The position numbers were made by a program, and so were the translations under genes. From NCBI GenBank assembly GCA_017520705.1, contig JAFXFF010000010.1:1-51769 (forward strand): 51,769 nucleotides of DNA, written 5' to 3'. This document shows positions 25,352 to 33,985 of this stretch, in pieces (the first letter of the stretch is position 1; each line of letters starts with the position of its first letter). Source of the stretch: Clostridia bacterium (GTDB lineage: Bacteria > Bacillota > Clostridia > Oscillospirales > Acutalibacteraceae). Below the pieces are notes generated by a model that ran no database searches, was not told where the DNA came from, and saw nothing but the letters and a program-made list of their open reading frames with translations.

Positions 25352-27577
25352 ATGACTCACCCCCATTGGAACGGCTTTGCCGCAGGCGTGTGGCAGGACG
25401 AGATCAACGTCCGCGATTTTATTCAGCACAATTACACCCCCTATGAGGGTGACGACCGTTTTCTCGCCGCCGCCACCCCCCGCACCCGCGCCCTGATGGA
25501 CAAGCTGCAGGCGCTGTTTGCCGAGGAGCGCAAGCGCGGCGGCGTATTGGACGTGGACGTGGACACCGTATCCTCCCTCACCAGCTACGCCCCCGGCTAT
25601 CTGGATAAGGACAACGAGCTCATCGTGGGCCTGCAGACCGACAGCCCCCTCAAACGTGGCGTCAACCCCTTCGGCGGCATCCGTATGGCCCGTCAGGCCT
25701 GCGCCGCCTACGGCTATCGCCTCAGCGATAAGGTGGAGGACGAGTTCAAATACCGCACCACCCATAACGACGGCGTCTACCGCGCCTACACCGACGAGAT
25801 GCGGGCAGCCCGCAAGTGCCACGTCATCACCGGCCTGCCCGACGCCTACGGTCGCGGCCGCATCATCGGCGACTATCGCCGCGTGGCGCTGTACGGCGTG
25901 GATAGGCTCATCGAGGAGAAGAAAAAGGACAAAGCCAACCTCGCCAAGGGCGGCTTCAACGCCGACAGCGTCAAGCTCACCGAGGAGCTGTTCCAGCAGA
26001 TCACCTTCCTCGGCTATATGAAGGAGATGGCCGCCCTCTACGGTTACGACATCAGCTCCCCCGCCAAGGATGCCCGCGAGGCCATTCAGTGGACCTATTT
26101 TGCCTACCTGGCCGCCATCAAGGAGCAGAACGGCGCCGCCATGTCCCTGGGGCGCGTGTCCACCTTTTTCGACATCTATATTCAAAGAGACTTACATAAC
26201 GGCACCCTCACCGAGGAGGGGGCCCAGGAGCTGATGGACGACTTTGTGATGAAGCTGCGTATGGCCCGCCATCTCCGCACCCCCGAGTACAACGAGCTGT
26301 TTGGCGGCGATCCCATGTGGATCACCGAGGCGGTGGGCGGTATGGGCGAGGACGGCCGCACCTTGGTCACCAAAAACTCCTTCCGTGTCCTCCACACCCT
26401 CTACACCCTCGACACCTCCTCCGAGCCCAATCTGACGGTGCTGTGGTCCCGCCACCTGCCCGAGGGCTTCAAGCGCTTCTGCGCCAAGGTGTCCGCCGAC
26501 ACCGACTCCATCCAGTACGAAAACGACGATTTGATGCGCCCCCTCCACGGGGACGATTACGCCATCGCCTGCTGTGTGTCCGCCATGACGGTGGGCAAGC
26601 AGATGCAGTATTTCGGCGCCCGCTGCAATCTGGCAAAGCTGCTGCTCATCGCCCTCAACGGCGGCTTCGATACCATGAGCGGTATGCACATCGGCCCCCG
26701 GATGCCGGTGATGGACACCCTCACCTTCGATGCGGTGATGGAGCGCTATTCCGTCTACCTATCTTGGCTGATGGAGCTGTACGTCAACACCATGAACGCC
26801 ATCCACTATATGCACGATAAGTACGCCTACGAAAAGACCCAGATGGCCCTCCACGATACCGAGGTAGAGCGCCTGATGGCCTTTGGTGTGGCAGGCTTCT
26901 CGGTGGTGGCGGACTCTCTCTCCGCCATCAAGCACGCCGCCGTCCGCCCCGTCAAGGACGAGCTGGGCTATATCACCGATTTCGTCACCGAGGGGAATTT
27001 CCCCACCTACGGCAACGACGATGACCGTGTCGACCTCATCGCCCGCGATCTGGCCCACCAAGTCATTACCGAGCTGCGCAAAACCCCCACCTACCGCGGC
27101 GCGGTACACACCCTCTCCATCCTCACCATCACCTCCAACGTGATGTACGGCAAGCACACCGGCGCCACCCCCGACGGTCGTGCCGCCGGCACCCCCTTCG
27201 CCCCCGGTGCCAACCCCATGCACAATCGGGAGCAGAACGGTGCCCTCGCCAGCCTCAACTCGGTGGCCAAGATTCGCTACGAGGACTGCCGTGACGGCAT
27301 CTCCAACACATTCTCGATTGCCCCCGACGCACTGGGTCACACCCCCGAGGAACGGGTGAACAATCTCGTCAATATCCTCGACGGCTACTTTGCTCAGGGC
27401 GCTCATCATCTGAACGTCAACGTCCTCTCCCGGGACACCCTCATCAAGGCCTATGAGAATCCCGAGGCTTATCCCAATCTCACCATCCGCGTCTCCGGCT
27501 ACGCTGTCAACTTCTGCAAGCTGTCCCGCGAACAGCAGCGTGAGGTCATCAGCCGCACGTTCCATCTGAGCGTATGA
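25352..27577 (+). CDS. pflB: Formate C-acetyltransferase (pyruvate formate-lyase)
   Basis: A 741-residue glycyl-radical enzyme converting pyruvate and CoA to acetyl-CoA and formate. Cys407-Cys408 in IACCVSAM are the active-site thiyl pair. The radical glycine is Gly716 in VRVSGYAV, 25 residues from the end. ATG at 25352 follows AAAAAGGAGG. Expressed under a ZTP riboswitch: formate made here can be ligated to tetrahydrofolate, which relieves the folate one-carbon shortage that ZTP reports. Oxygen-sensitive, so the host is a strict anaerobe or grows fermentatively. Overlaps pflA by 4 nt. Confidence 0.96.
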   Translation: MTHPHWNGFAAGVWQDEINVRDFIQHNYTPYEGDDRFLAAATPRTRALMDKLQALFAEERKRGGVLDVDVDTVSSLTSYAPGYLDKDNELIVGLQTDSPLKRGVNPFGGIRMARQACAAYGYRLSDKVEDEFKYRTTHNDGVYRAYTDEMRAARKCHVITGLPDAYGRGRIIGDYRRVALYGVDRLIEEKKKDKANLAKGGFNADSVKLTEELFQQITFLGYMKEMAALYGYDISSPAKDAREAIQWTYFAYLAAIKEQNGAAMSLGRVSTFFDIYIQRDLHNGTLTEEGAQELMDDFVMKLRMARHLRTPEYNELFGGDPMWITEAVGGMGEDGRTLVTKNSFRVLHTLYTLDTSSEPNLTVLWSRHLPEGFKRFCAKVSADTDSIQYENDDLMRPLHGDDYAIACCVSAMTVGKQMQYFGARCNLAKLLLIALNGGFDTMSGMHIGPRMPVMDTLTFDAVMERYSVYLSWLMELYVNTMNAIHYMHDKYAYEKTQMALHDTEVERLMAFGVAGFSVVADSLSAIKHAAVRPVKDELGYITDFVTEGNFPTYGNDDDRVDLIARDLAHQVITELRKTPTYRGAVHTLSILTITSNVMYGKHTGATPDGRAAGTPFAPGANPMHNREQNGALASLNSVAKIRYEDCRDGISNTFSIAPDALGHTPEERVNNLVNILDGYFAQGAHHLNVNVLSRDTLIKAYENPEAYPNLTIRVSGYAVNFCKLSREQQREVISRTFHLSV

Positions 27578-28275
27578 TAGGGCGTATTCATTCCATCCAA
27601 TCCCTCGGCACCGTAGACGGGCCGGGTGTGCGCTTCGTGGCCTTTCTGCAGGGATGTCCCCTGCGGTGTGGCTGCTGCCACAATCCCGATACGTGGTCTG
27701 CCGATGGCGGCACAGAGATGGCCGCCGCCGAGCTGGTGGCCAAGGCCACCCGTTACCGCAGCTATTTCGGCCCCCACGGGGGCGTCACCCTCTCCGGTGG
27801 AGAACCCCTTCTGCAAGCGGCCTTTGTGCAGGAGGTCTTTTCCCTCTGCCGCGAGGAAGGCATCCACACCTGCCTGGACACCTCGGCCTTTGTCCTCTCC
27901 GAGGCTGTCCGGGCGGTGTTGGAGGTCACCGACCGGGTGCTGCTGGATGTGAAATACACCACCGAGGAGGATTACCGTCGCTTTGTGGGCACCTCCCTCT
28001 CCCGCGTGATAGACTTTCTGGCGTGCTTAGACACGATGAAAATTCCCACCACCCTGCGGCAGGTGATTATTCCCACCCTCAACGACACAGCAGAAAGCGT
28101 CACCGCCCTACGGCAGCTTGCCGCCACCCACCCCTGCGTGGACGGCGTGGAGCTCCTCCCCTTCCGCAAGATGTGTCAGGTAAAATACGATGCGCTGGGT
28201 ATCCCCTTCCCCTTTGCCCACCTCCCCGAACCCACCGCAGAGCAGATGGCAACACTGAACGATTTGTTGAAATAA
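27574..28275 (+). CDS. pflA: Pyruvate formate-lyase activating enzyme (radical SAM)
   Basis: A 233-residue radical SAM enzyme that places the glycyl radical on Pfl[16 protein letters not shown] carries the [4Fe-4S] cluster cysteines Cys28, Cys32 and Cys35 (CxxxCxxC). TVDGPGVR before it and SGGEPLLQ (about 70-77) are the family's SAM-binding motifs. The ATG overlaps the pflB stop as ATGA, so the two are made together. The start ATG has no separate strong ribosome site, in keeping with coupling. A hairpin terminator follows at 28321. Confidence 0.96.
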   Translation: MIGRIHSIQSLGTVDGPGVRFVAFLQGCPLRCGCCHNPDTWSADGGTEMAAAELVAKATRYRSYFGPHGGVTLSGGEPLLQAAFVQEVFSLCREEGIHTCLDTSAFVLSEAVRAVLEVTDRVLLDVKYTTEEDYRRFVGTSLSRVIDFLACLDTMKIPTTLRQVIIPTLNDTAESVTALRQLAATHPCVDGVELLPFRKMCQVKYDALGIPFPFAHLPEPTAEQMATLNDLLK

Positions 28276-28290
28276 CTTTCCCATCGACAC

Positions 28291-28320
28291 CGTAGGGGGC
28301 GACATCCTCGACGCCCCCTA
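28291..28320. repeat. REP-like palindrome downstream of pflA
   Basis: GTAGGGGGCG and CGCCCCCTAT pair as a 10-bp inverted repeat around a 10-nt centre. It shares the GTAGGGG start with the palindromes inside the adjacent transposase gene. Confidence 0.65.
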
Positions 28321-28360
28321 TACGCAAAAACGGACGCCTCACGGCGTCCGTTTTTGCGTA
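28321..28360. terminator. Bidirectional hairpin terminator of pflBA; right arm encodes the transposase C-terminus
   Basis: TACGCAAAAACGGACGC pairs with GCGTCCGTTTTTGCGTA around a CTCAC loop. The reverse-strand transposase stop (28339-28341) lies in the loop, so its last codons are in the stem. Confidence 0.8.
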
Positions 28361-28510
28361 TATTTCAATGGATTATTCTCGATATATTCCCAAATTTCAT
28401 CATAATCCTGCTGATTGCGTATCCCGTGTTCATAAAAGGATTTTTGCCAAATCGACCTGCCGATTTGTTTTGTAATCGACCCTTTAAACTGTTTAACTAC
28501 TCTTGAGATT

Positions 28511-28534
28511 GTAGGGGCGAACTGTGTTCGCCCG
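28511..28534. repeat. REP palindrome A, inside the transposase gene
   Basis: GTAGGGGCGAAC TGT GTTCGCCC: perfect 8-bp stem GGGCGAAC / GTTCGCCC with a 3-nt loop. Its inverted twin is 28680-28703. Confidence 0.9.
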
Positions 28535-28679
28535 TCCACATCCGCATGAATCACTAACAACAAATGAATGTGGTCTGGCATGATGCAAAATTTATCCACA
28601 GAAACGGCATCGTATACCGCATTTAGTTTTTCTATCTCTCGGTCAACAATCGCCCCAACATCAGACAGCGGCACCTTAT

Positions 28680-28703
28680 CGGGCGAACACAGTTCGCCCC
28701 TAC
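28680..28703. repeat. REP palindrome B (inverted twin), inside the transposase gene
   Basis: GGGCGAAC ACA GTTCGCCC followed by CTAC: exact inverse of 28511-28534, 150 nt away. A third, damaged copy lies at 41936. Confidence 0.9.
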
Positions 28704-28860
28704 AATGCAACCACAATACTTTCGCTCTATTCGCGGTACAAATCGTTACAAAATACGCACCTGGCGCAGAATAATCGTAATTCTCTATACGGATTTGTTT
28801 TCGCTTCGGTTGTTCATTCATATAGCGATCCTCAAAAATTCCTAAACTTAACGGATCCTT

Positions 28861-29364
28861 TCAGATTCCTTCCCTAATCACCTTACGAACCTCATTCGGT
28901 CTTTTCAACCATATAGTTTTCTCTTTATACTGGGCAAGAATTTTTCGTATTTGAACCATGTTTTCACTTTGAAAAGTATCCGTCCATTTTATAAGATAGT
29001 ATACAGACTTCCAAGTTTCTCTCTTACCTTTTTCAAAACCAAGTTTTCTTCTTATGGCTCTTTTAATAATCCGATATATGTAGATCCGTTTAGGTATATC
29101 CAGTACATAGATTATATCAGCATCCTCAAAGCATTGGCCAACCCATGCATAATACACACCCTCGATAATCCAATCATCATTCTGCAAAAATCCATCCAAT
29201 AATTCCGTACGTTTTTCTGTTGGCATTTTACTATTGTATGCGGTTGCGCAATTATCCCAGTAAATGTCATCTAAATCGAAGAGAGGAATGTTATATTTCT
29301 CACTTAATGCTTTTGCCAAATATGTCTTTCCAGAGCCACTACAGCCAATAATATGGATTTTCAT
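28861..29364 (-). CDS. P-loop adenylate-kinase-like protein (AAA_17 / topology-modulation type)
   Basis: A 167-residue NTPase of the FlaR/topology-modulation group. IIGCSGSGKTYLAKAL (4-19) is a Walker A loop (GxxGSGKT), LFDLDDIYWDN the usual acidic second motif, and a long positively charged region (KRIYIYRIIKRAIRRKLG) the lid. Members phosphorylate small molecules or remain of unknown function. It is AT-richer than its neighbours (many AAA, ATA and TAT codons), which hints at acquisition from elsewhere. Start ATG at 29364 follows AAAGGAGG; the promoter at 29395-29423 is overlapped by an inverted repeat. No partner toxin or phage gene beside it. Confidence 0.86.
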   Translation of the reverse strand: MKIHIIGCSGSGKTYLAKALSEKYNIPLFDLDDIYWDNCATAYNSKMPTEKRTELLDGFLQNDDWIIEGVYYAWVGQCFEDADIIYVLDIPKRIYIYRIIKRAIRRKLGFEKGKRETWKSVYYLIKWTDTFQSENMVQIRKILAQYKEKTIWLKRPNEVRKVIREGI

Positions 29365-29394
29365 CTATACATTCCTCCTTTAGCAGACAAAAAC

Positions 29395-29426
29395 ATTATA
29401 TCACACACTCTTGTTAAAAACAAGAG
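29395..29426 (-). promoter_or_regulatory. Promoter of the P-loop kinase gene with palindrome over the -35
   Basis: Reverse strand TTGTTT (29423-29418), 17-bp spacer, TATAAT (29400-29395). The perfect palindrome CTCTTGTT-AAA-AACAAGAG (29408-29426) covers the -35 and part of the spacer; either a repressor site or, less likely, a transcription stop. Confidence 0.7.
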
Positions 29427-29458
29427 TACCTCCGCTCTGCAAACCATTTTGCTTTTCC

Positions 29459-29487
29459 TTGCATTTCCTCCTCACCTGTGCTATACT
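29459..29487 (+). promoter_or_regulatory. SigA promoter of the chromate-transporter pair
   Basis: TTGCAT (29459-29464), 17-bp spacer, TATACT (29482-29487), 27 nt before the first start. Confidence 0.8.
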
Positions 29488-29514
29488 ACCTCACGTATGA
29501 AAGGAGTGACCCCC

Positions 29515-30078
29515 ATGGACAGCAAGGCAAAGCGCATTCTCACGCTGTTTCTCACCTTTTTCAAGATCGGCGCCTTCACCTTTGGCGGCGGCTACGCCAT
29601 GATCCCCCTCATCCAACGGGAGATCGTGGAAAAGCACGGCTGGATGAACGACGAGGACATTCTCGACATCTTCGCCATCGCGGAGTCCACCCCCGGCCCC
29701 ATCGCCATCAATTCCGCCACCTTTGTGGGCTGGCGTGTGGCAGGCTTTTTCGGCTCGGCGCTGGCCACCTTCGGCGTGGTGCTTCCCTCCTTTGTCATCA
29801 TCCTGCTCATCTCCTTCCTGCTGACCAATTTTGCGGACATTCCCGCGGTGCAGTACGCCTTTATGGGCATCCGCGCCGGTGTGCTGGCTCTGCTGGTCAA
29901 GGCCCTGTGGACTATGTATAAGAAGAATCCCAAGTCCCCCATCGGCTACGGCATTATGGCGGCGGCTTTTATCATCACCGCCTTCTTTGACGTTCCCGTT
30001 TTGGCGGTCATCGCAGGCTGCGCCCTGGTGGGTCTGGGCTCCTCCCTGTGGATGGCACGGAAGGAGGGCAAGAAATAA
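29515..30078 (+). CDS. Chromate transporter (CHR family), first half of a split pair
   Basis: A 187-residue membrane protein, one half of the two-domain chromate transporter. FFKIGAFTFGGGYAMIPLIQ (about 14-33) and ESTPGPIAINSATFVGW (about 57-73) are the two CHR signature motifs. About five or six TM helices follow. Short-chain CHR proteins are encoded as adjacent pairs and probably work as a heterodimer; the partner starts in the stop codon (TAATG). ATG at 29515 follows AAAGGAG. Whether it carries chromate, sulfate or another anion here is unknown. Confidence 0.92.
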   Translation: MDSKAKRILTLFLTFFKIGAFTFGGGYAMIPLIQREIVEKHGWMNDEDILDIFAIAESTPGPIAINSATFVGWRVAGFFGSALATFGVVLPSFVIILLISFLLTNFADIPAVQYAFMGIRAGVLALLVKALWTMYKKNPKSPIGYGIMAAAFIITAFFDVPVLAVIAGCALVGLGSSLWMARKEGKK

Positions 30079-30674
30079 TGGCATTCCTCACCTTATTCCT
30101 CACCTTCTTCAAGATCGGTGCCTTCACCTTCGGCGGCGGCTACGCCATGCTCCCCCTGATTCAGGAGGAGGTATTGCGCCATCAGTGGGTGGCCGAATCC
30201 GACCTGATCAATTTCATCGCCGTGTCCGAATCCACCCCCGGCCCCTTTGCCATCAATATGGCCACCTATATCGGCTCTCAGGTGGGCGGCGAGTTCGGCG
30301 TCTGGGGCAGCATTCTCGGCTCCGCCTGCGCCACCTTGGGCGTGGTGCTCCCCTCCTTCATCGTCATCCTCATCGTGGCCCGCTTCTACGAGAAATACAA
30401 ACAGAGCAAGATCGTGCGCGGCTGTATGACCGGCCTCAAGCCCGCCGTGGTGGGCCTCATCGGCTCCGCCATCCTGTCGGTGGTGGCAGAGGTGCTGTTC
30501 CCCGCAGGGGTGGCCCCCGCCGCCTTTGCCAACCCGTCCATGTACGTGTCCCTGGGCATCTTCGCCCTGACCGTCACCTTAGCTTTTTGGAAAAAGGTGC
30601 ATCCCATCTGGCTCATTCTCATTTCCGCCGCTCTCGGCATCGCGTGGGGCTATCTTTCTCCCATTATTTTGTAA
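30078..30674 (+). CDS. Chromate transporter (CHR family), second half of a split pair
   Basis: A 198-residue membrane protein homologous to its upstream neighbour. FFKIGAFTFGGGYAMLPLIQ and ESTPGPFAINMATYIG repeat the signature. Start ATG overlaps the upstream stop as TAATG, so the two are translated together. The C-terminus ends in one more hydrophobic segment. The pair should sit antiparallel in the membrane. Downstream there is no clear terminator; a TGACC/GGTCA hairpin precedes the next gene. Confidence 0.93.
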   Translation: MAFLTLFLTFFKIGAFTFGGGYAMLPLIQEEVLRHQWVAESDLINFIAVSESTPGPFAINMATYIGSQVGGEFGVWGSILGSACATLGVVLPSFIVILIVARFYEKYKQSKIVRGCMTGLKPAVVGLIGSAILSVVAEVLFPAGVAPAAFANPSMYVSLGIFALTVTLAFWKKVHPIWLILISAALGIAWGYLSPIIL

Positions 30675-30742
30675 TTTTTTGTGACCTTTTGGGGTCAAAA
30701 TCCGTCTATATCTTTGAGTAACCCTGCGAAAGAAGGTGCCCT

Positions 30743-32278
30743 ATGAAATCCTTACGCACCCTACCCTATGCCATCAGCCGTACCGCCTTGGCGCTGATCG
30801 CCATTCTGCTGACAGGCATCGTGTTTCTGCTGAACGTCTTTTACCACGCCGCCGTGGAGTACAACGCCGGCGAAAAGGTGGTGTTCACCGACCATCTGGT
30901 GCCCTCTCTGGTGATGATCGCCCTCTTCGCGGTCCTATTCCTGCTCTTGGCCCGTTTCGGCCACCTCATCCCCCTGCACCGTATCCGGGAGCGCCACGTT
31001 TTCCTCGCCTTTGCCATCCTTTCTTCGGTGGCGGCCCTATATTTCATCCTCAATTCCAGCTCCCAGATCCGCGCCGACGCGGGCTTGGTCAGCTGGGTCG
31101 CTCACGTATACAAAGACAAGGACTTTTCCGACTTTCTCAAGGGCGGCTACATCCACCGCTATCCCCACCAATTAGGGTTAGTGCTGTACGATCGTCTCTT
31201 ATACGCCTTTGCGGATAACGTGCTCATCCATTTCTTCACCAATTTCCTGCTCACCTTGGGCATCAACTTTTTTGGCTGGCGGATCGCCAACCGTCTGTTT
31301 GCCAATCACACGGTGAATCTCTTAACCATCGCTTGCAGCTTTCTGTTTTTGCCCCAGTTCTATTTCATCCTCTTCGCCTACGGTCTGATCCCCGGCCTGT
31401 TCTGCCTGATGGGGGCCATCTACGCCGCCTTGTGCTATTCCCGCGGCGGCAAGTGGTATCAGCTGGCGGCGCTCACTCTCGCCGTCGCCGCCGCCGTGTG
31501 TCTCAAGCAGAATTACCTCATCGGCGGCATCGCCATCCTCCTCTATTTTATCCTGCAGATGTTCCGCGGCTTTCAGCACCGCCAGTGGATGGCCATGGTC
31601 GCCATCGTGCTGGCCATGATCTTCCCCTCCAAGTGGATCATCGCCGGCTTCGAAAAAGACACCGGCACCACCCTGGATCAGGGCTGTCCCACGGTGCTGT
31701 GGATCGCCATGGGCACCGATATGGACAGCTGGTCCCGTGCCCCCGGCTGGTACAACGATTACAATTACGTCACCTACGATGCGGCGGACCACAACACCGA
31801 GACCGCCGCCAAGCTGGGCAACGCTAAGCTCAAAGAAAATCTCGCCGAGATGAAGGCAGACCCCCGCCGTGCCTTGGAATTTTTCCGTCTTAAGACGGTG
31901 TCCCAATGGTGCGAGCCTATGTTCGGCTCGGTGTGGACGGGACCTTTGGAGGATTGCGGTCAGGTCAACAGCACCAAGTACCTCAAATCCCTGCAGACCG
32001 GTGGCAAAGCGGAGGACCGTGCCGAAACCTTTATGACCTTCCTCACTCTGGTGCTGTGGGGGGCCGCCCTGTGGTTCCTCATCCGCCACAGCCGCACCGT
32101 GGACGGCTGGGAGATGCCCTTCCTGTTCTTCATCGGCGGTTTCCTGTTCCACCTTATGTGGGAGGGCAAGAGCCAGTATATCTACCCCTACCTTTTCGTG
32201 CTCATCCCCTGCTGCATGGCCGCCCTCTACTACGCCGCCCGCTCCCTCAACCGCCTCATGCGGAAGAAAAAAGCATAA
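30743..32278 (+). CDS. Polytopic membrane protein, glycosyltransferase-family-39-like (unassigned)
   Basis: A 511-residue protein with about ten or eleven predicted TM helices. A luminal-type first loop holds KDKDFSDFLKGGYIHRYPHQLG and acidic residues, the usual layout of GT-C mannosyl/glycosyltransferases such as the PMT/ArnT group. The C-terminal region has two more hydrophobic blocks, then KK-rich residues. I do not recognise a specific member; a role in sugar transfer to an envelope polymer or lipid carrier is inferred. Monocistronic, ending at a strong terminator shared with spoIVB. The start follows GAAAGAAGGTG. Confidence 0.75.
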   Translation: MKSLRTLPYAISRTALALIAILLTGIVFLLNVFYHAAVEYNAGEKVVFTDHLVPSLVMIALFAVLFLLLARFGHLIPLHRIRERHVFLAFAILSSVAALYFILNSSSQIRADAGLVSWVAHVYKDKDFSDFLKGGYIHRYPHQLGLVLYDRLLYAFADNVLIHFFTNFLLTLGINFFGWRIANRLFANHTVNLLTIACSFLFLPQFYFILFAYGLIPGLFCLMGAIYAALCYSRGGKWYQLAALTLAVAAAVCLKQNYLIGGIAILLYFILQMFRGFQHRQWMAMVAIVLAMIFPSKWIIAGFEKDTGTTLDQGCPTVLWIAMGTDMDSWSRAPGWYNDYNYVTYDAADHNTETAAKLGNAKLKENLAEMKADPRRALEFFRLKTVSQWCEPMFGSVWTGPLEDCGQVNSTKYLKSLQTGGKAEDRAETFMTFLTLVLWGAALWFLIRHSRTVDGWEMPFLFFIGGFLFHLMWEGKSQYIYPYLFVLIPCCMAALYYAARSLNRLMRKKKA

Positions 32279-32284
32279 CACGAC

Positions 32285-32320
32285 AAAAACAGCCTGTGGC
32301 CCTCGCCACAGGCTGTTTTT
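32285..32320. terminator. Bidirectional intrinsic terminator between the membrane protein and spoIVB
   Basis: Sixteen-bp stem AAAAACAGCCTGTGGC / GCCACAGGCTGTTTTT, loop CCTC. The same core as at 17156 and 20355. Confidence 0.93.
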
Positions 32321-32322
32321 CA

Positions 32323-33549
32323 TTATGCCGCCGGTTTCATCTCTGCCACTCTCTCCGCCGTTTCCAGCATATTCTCCGCAAAGATGCCATAGCCGCGGGT
32401 GGGGTCGTCCACCAGCACGTGGGTGACGGCCCCCACCAGCTTCCCATTCTGCACAATGGGGCTGCCGCTCATTCCCTGCACGATGCCACCCGTCGCCTCC
32501 CGCAGCGCGGGGTCGGTGACCCGAATCACCAGATTGCGGGTGGAGTCCGCCCCACCGTACCGCACCTTTTCAATCACCGCGTCGTAGGCTTTGGGGCGGG
32601 TGCCGCCCACGGTGCAAACGATCTGTGCCGCCCCCTCCTGCACCTGCTGACGGTGGGCCACCGCCATGGTCTGCCACCCGAAGGGATAGGCCGTCAGACT
32701 GCCATAAAGGCCGTTGTCGCTGTTTTTGGTCAGCGTTCCCCAACTGCCCGTATCGAAGCAGCCTTTGAGCTCACCGGGTTTTCCCGCTTTCCCCTTGGTA
32801 ATACCAAAGATGCGGGCAGGGACGATCTCTCCTCCCGACAGGGACATCCGTTCCCCCGTGTCCACGTCGCACACCGGATGGCCTAAGCCCCCGAAGGTGC
32901 CGTCGGCAGGGTTGTAGAAGGTGAGGGTACCGATACCCGCGGCGCTGTCCCGCACCCACAATCCGGCGCGGTACGCCTCCTCTCCCGCCGCCTTAACAGG
33001 CGTGAAGGCGGCGTCAAATTCCACCCCATCCCGTTCCAAACGGAGGGTGACCTTTTTGCCGCCGCTGGCGCGGATGAGGGCGCCCACGGCATCCCCCGTT
33101 TCCACCGTCTGCCCGTTGATGGCCAGAATGGTGTCCCCCACGCACACACCTGCCGCCGCGGCCGGATTTACCTTACCGGCGGCGGTGTCCACGTCAGACA
33201 ACCCCACCACCAGCACCCCCTTCGTGTACAATTTAATGCCAAACGGGGTGCCGCACACCATCACCACCGTATCCTCGGTCACGGTGACGGTGACGTTTTT
33301 CACAGGGATGATGCCGCCTAGCGTCAGGCTGGTGCGGTACTGCCCGCCCGCAGGGACGGTGGAGGCCCGCACCGTATCCCCTCGCAACGTCACAGGGCGG
33401 CTCTGCACCCATTCGCCGATGCACACCTGCTGCCCATAGCTGACGGTGTAGCGATCGGGGAGCAGCCGCCCCATATACCCCACAACGCCAAAAACGAGAG
33501 CGCAGGAAAGCGTCAAAAACCACCAAACACATCGAAAAAGAACACGCAC
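32323..33549 (-). CDS. spoIVB: SpoIVB serine peptidase (stage IV sporulation protein B)
   Basis: A 408-residue protein that is secreted from the forespore into the intermembrane space, where it cleaves SpoIVFA and lets SpoIVFB process pro-SigK. Domains: an N-terminal TM signal anchor (about 7-27), a PDZ domain (about 105-180; GVLVVGLSDVDTAAGKVNPAAAAGVCVGDTI), and the S55 peptidase domain with His224 in GLGHPVCD and the nucleophile Ser361 in QGMSGSPI. GTG at 33549 follows GAGGTG; no better start is seen. Length is close to the B. subtilis protein. The usual neighbours recN and spo0A are absent. Confidence 0.94.
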   Translation of the reverse strand: MRVLFRCVWWFLTLSCALVFGVVGYMGRLLPDRYTVSYGQQVCIGEWVQSRPVTLRGDTVRASTVPAGGQYRTSLTLGGIIPVKNVTVTVTEDTVVMVCGTPFGIKLYTKGVLVVGLSDVDTAAGKVNPAAAAGVCVGDTILAINGQTVETGDAVGALIRASGGKKVTLRLERDGVEFDAAFTPVKAAGEEAYRAGLWVRDSAAGIGTLTFYNPADGTFGGLGHPVCDVDTGERMSLSGGEIVPARIFGITKGKAGKPGELKGCFDTGSWGTLTKNSDNGLYGSLTAYPFGWQTMAVAHRQQVQEGAAQIVCTVGGTRPKAYDAVIEKVRYGGADSTRNLVIRVTDPALREATGGIVQGMSGSPIVQNGKLVGAVTHVLVDDPTRGYGIFAENMLETAERVAEMKPAA

Positions 33550-33721
33550 GTTTTATCACCTCATTTCGCTCGTGTTCGCATTTATTGTGTCCGCGAAACG
33601 GTGATTTCGGCGTGGAAATTCACTATGTTTTTGTCAGTTTTCGCATTGGCAATTTGCGGCGGCAATCATTCCCTCACAAAAAACAAGACAAACCGCAAAA
33701 GATACCAAAGCGGTCTGTCAA
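33550..33721. other. Intergenic segment, no gene seen
   Basis: 172 nt between the spoIVB start and the terminator at 33725. It is AT-rich near 33660-33720 and has only short open frames without ribosome sites. It probably holds the spoIVB promoter, which I could not define. Confidence 0.5.
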
Positions 33722-33985
33722 AACAAAAAATCCCGACAGCAGTCGCTGTCGGGATTTTCAATCGTCTTGTACCAAGTCATTACGAGAACACGGTAACCTC
33801 CTATCGGTGATTACCGAGAACTGCTGATGAGGCTGTGGTATCGCTATCGACGAGATAGGTTTTCGTCAGAGAGAGGCAGACAACGCAGGCAATACTTTGT
33901 GTATTGCCGAGTATGGCTGACCTCTATGACGGAAAGATAGCCGTCGAGAGTGATGCCTAAAGCCGAACTCAGTAGTTCTAAACAA
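33722..33985 (-). ncRNA. Candidate structured non-coding RNA downstream of gap (or gap 3' UTR)
   Basis: This 264-nt segment on the reverse strand lies between the gap stop and an intrinsic terminator and has no plausible gene. It folds into several stems: GAACT/AGTTC near its 5' end, GGCAATAC/GTATTGCC, CTATC/GATAG, and two competing stems that share CGGTAA (TCGGT/ACCGA and GGTAA/TTACC), ending in the terminator at 33725-33757. The density of stems and an AGGAGG-containing stretch are unlike neighbouring spacers. The raiA motif of Firmicutes and 6S RNA are the first families to test; I cannot confirm either from the sequence alone. Confidence 0.5.
33725..33757 (-). terminator. Intrinsic terminator downstream of gap / candidate RNA
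   Basis: Stem AAAATCCCGACAGC / GCTGTCGGGATTTT with a short loop; on the reverse strand a T6 run follows. Confidence 0.9.

Larger units (their letters stand above)
28339..28821 (-). mobile_element. REP-associated tyrosine transposase (RAYT, Y1/IS200-like)
   Basis: A 160-residue single-domain HUH transposase. NYDYSAPGAYFVTICT begins the fold, MPDHIHLLL carries the metal-binding His-x-His pair, and the nucleophile Tyr lies in the C-terminal helix (QKSFYEHGIRNQQDYDEIWEYIENNP). Such RAYTs nick and join single-stranded DNA at REP palindromes. Two REP palindromes with the same GGGCGAAC/GTTCGCCC arms lie inside the coding sequence (28511-28534 and 28680-28703) in opposite orientation, in frame, adding about 8-9 residues each to the protein. 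The last residues are encoded by a terminator hairpin. There are no IS ends or target duplications, so it is a domesticated RAYT rather than a transposon. Confidence 0.88.

Noticed and set aside
30676-30700. TGACC-N6-GGTCA hairpin after the chromate genes as a terminator
   Set aside because: No T run follows the stem, so it is not a convincing intrinsic terminator.
33715-33780. Short reverse frame starting ATGACTTGGTAC at 33780 (20 codons)
   Set aside because: It runs straight through the terminator hairpin and has no properly spaced ribosome site.
33815-33860. Hammerhead-like CTGATGA on the forward strand
   Set aside because: The GAAA half of the core is absent, and the flanks do not form the three stems.
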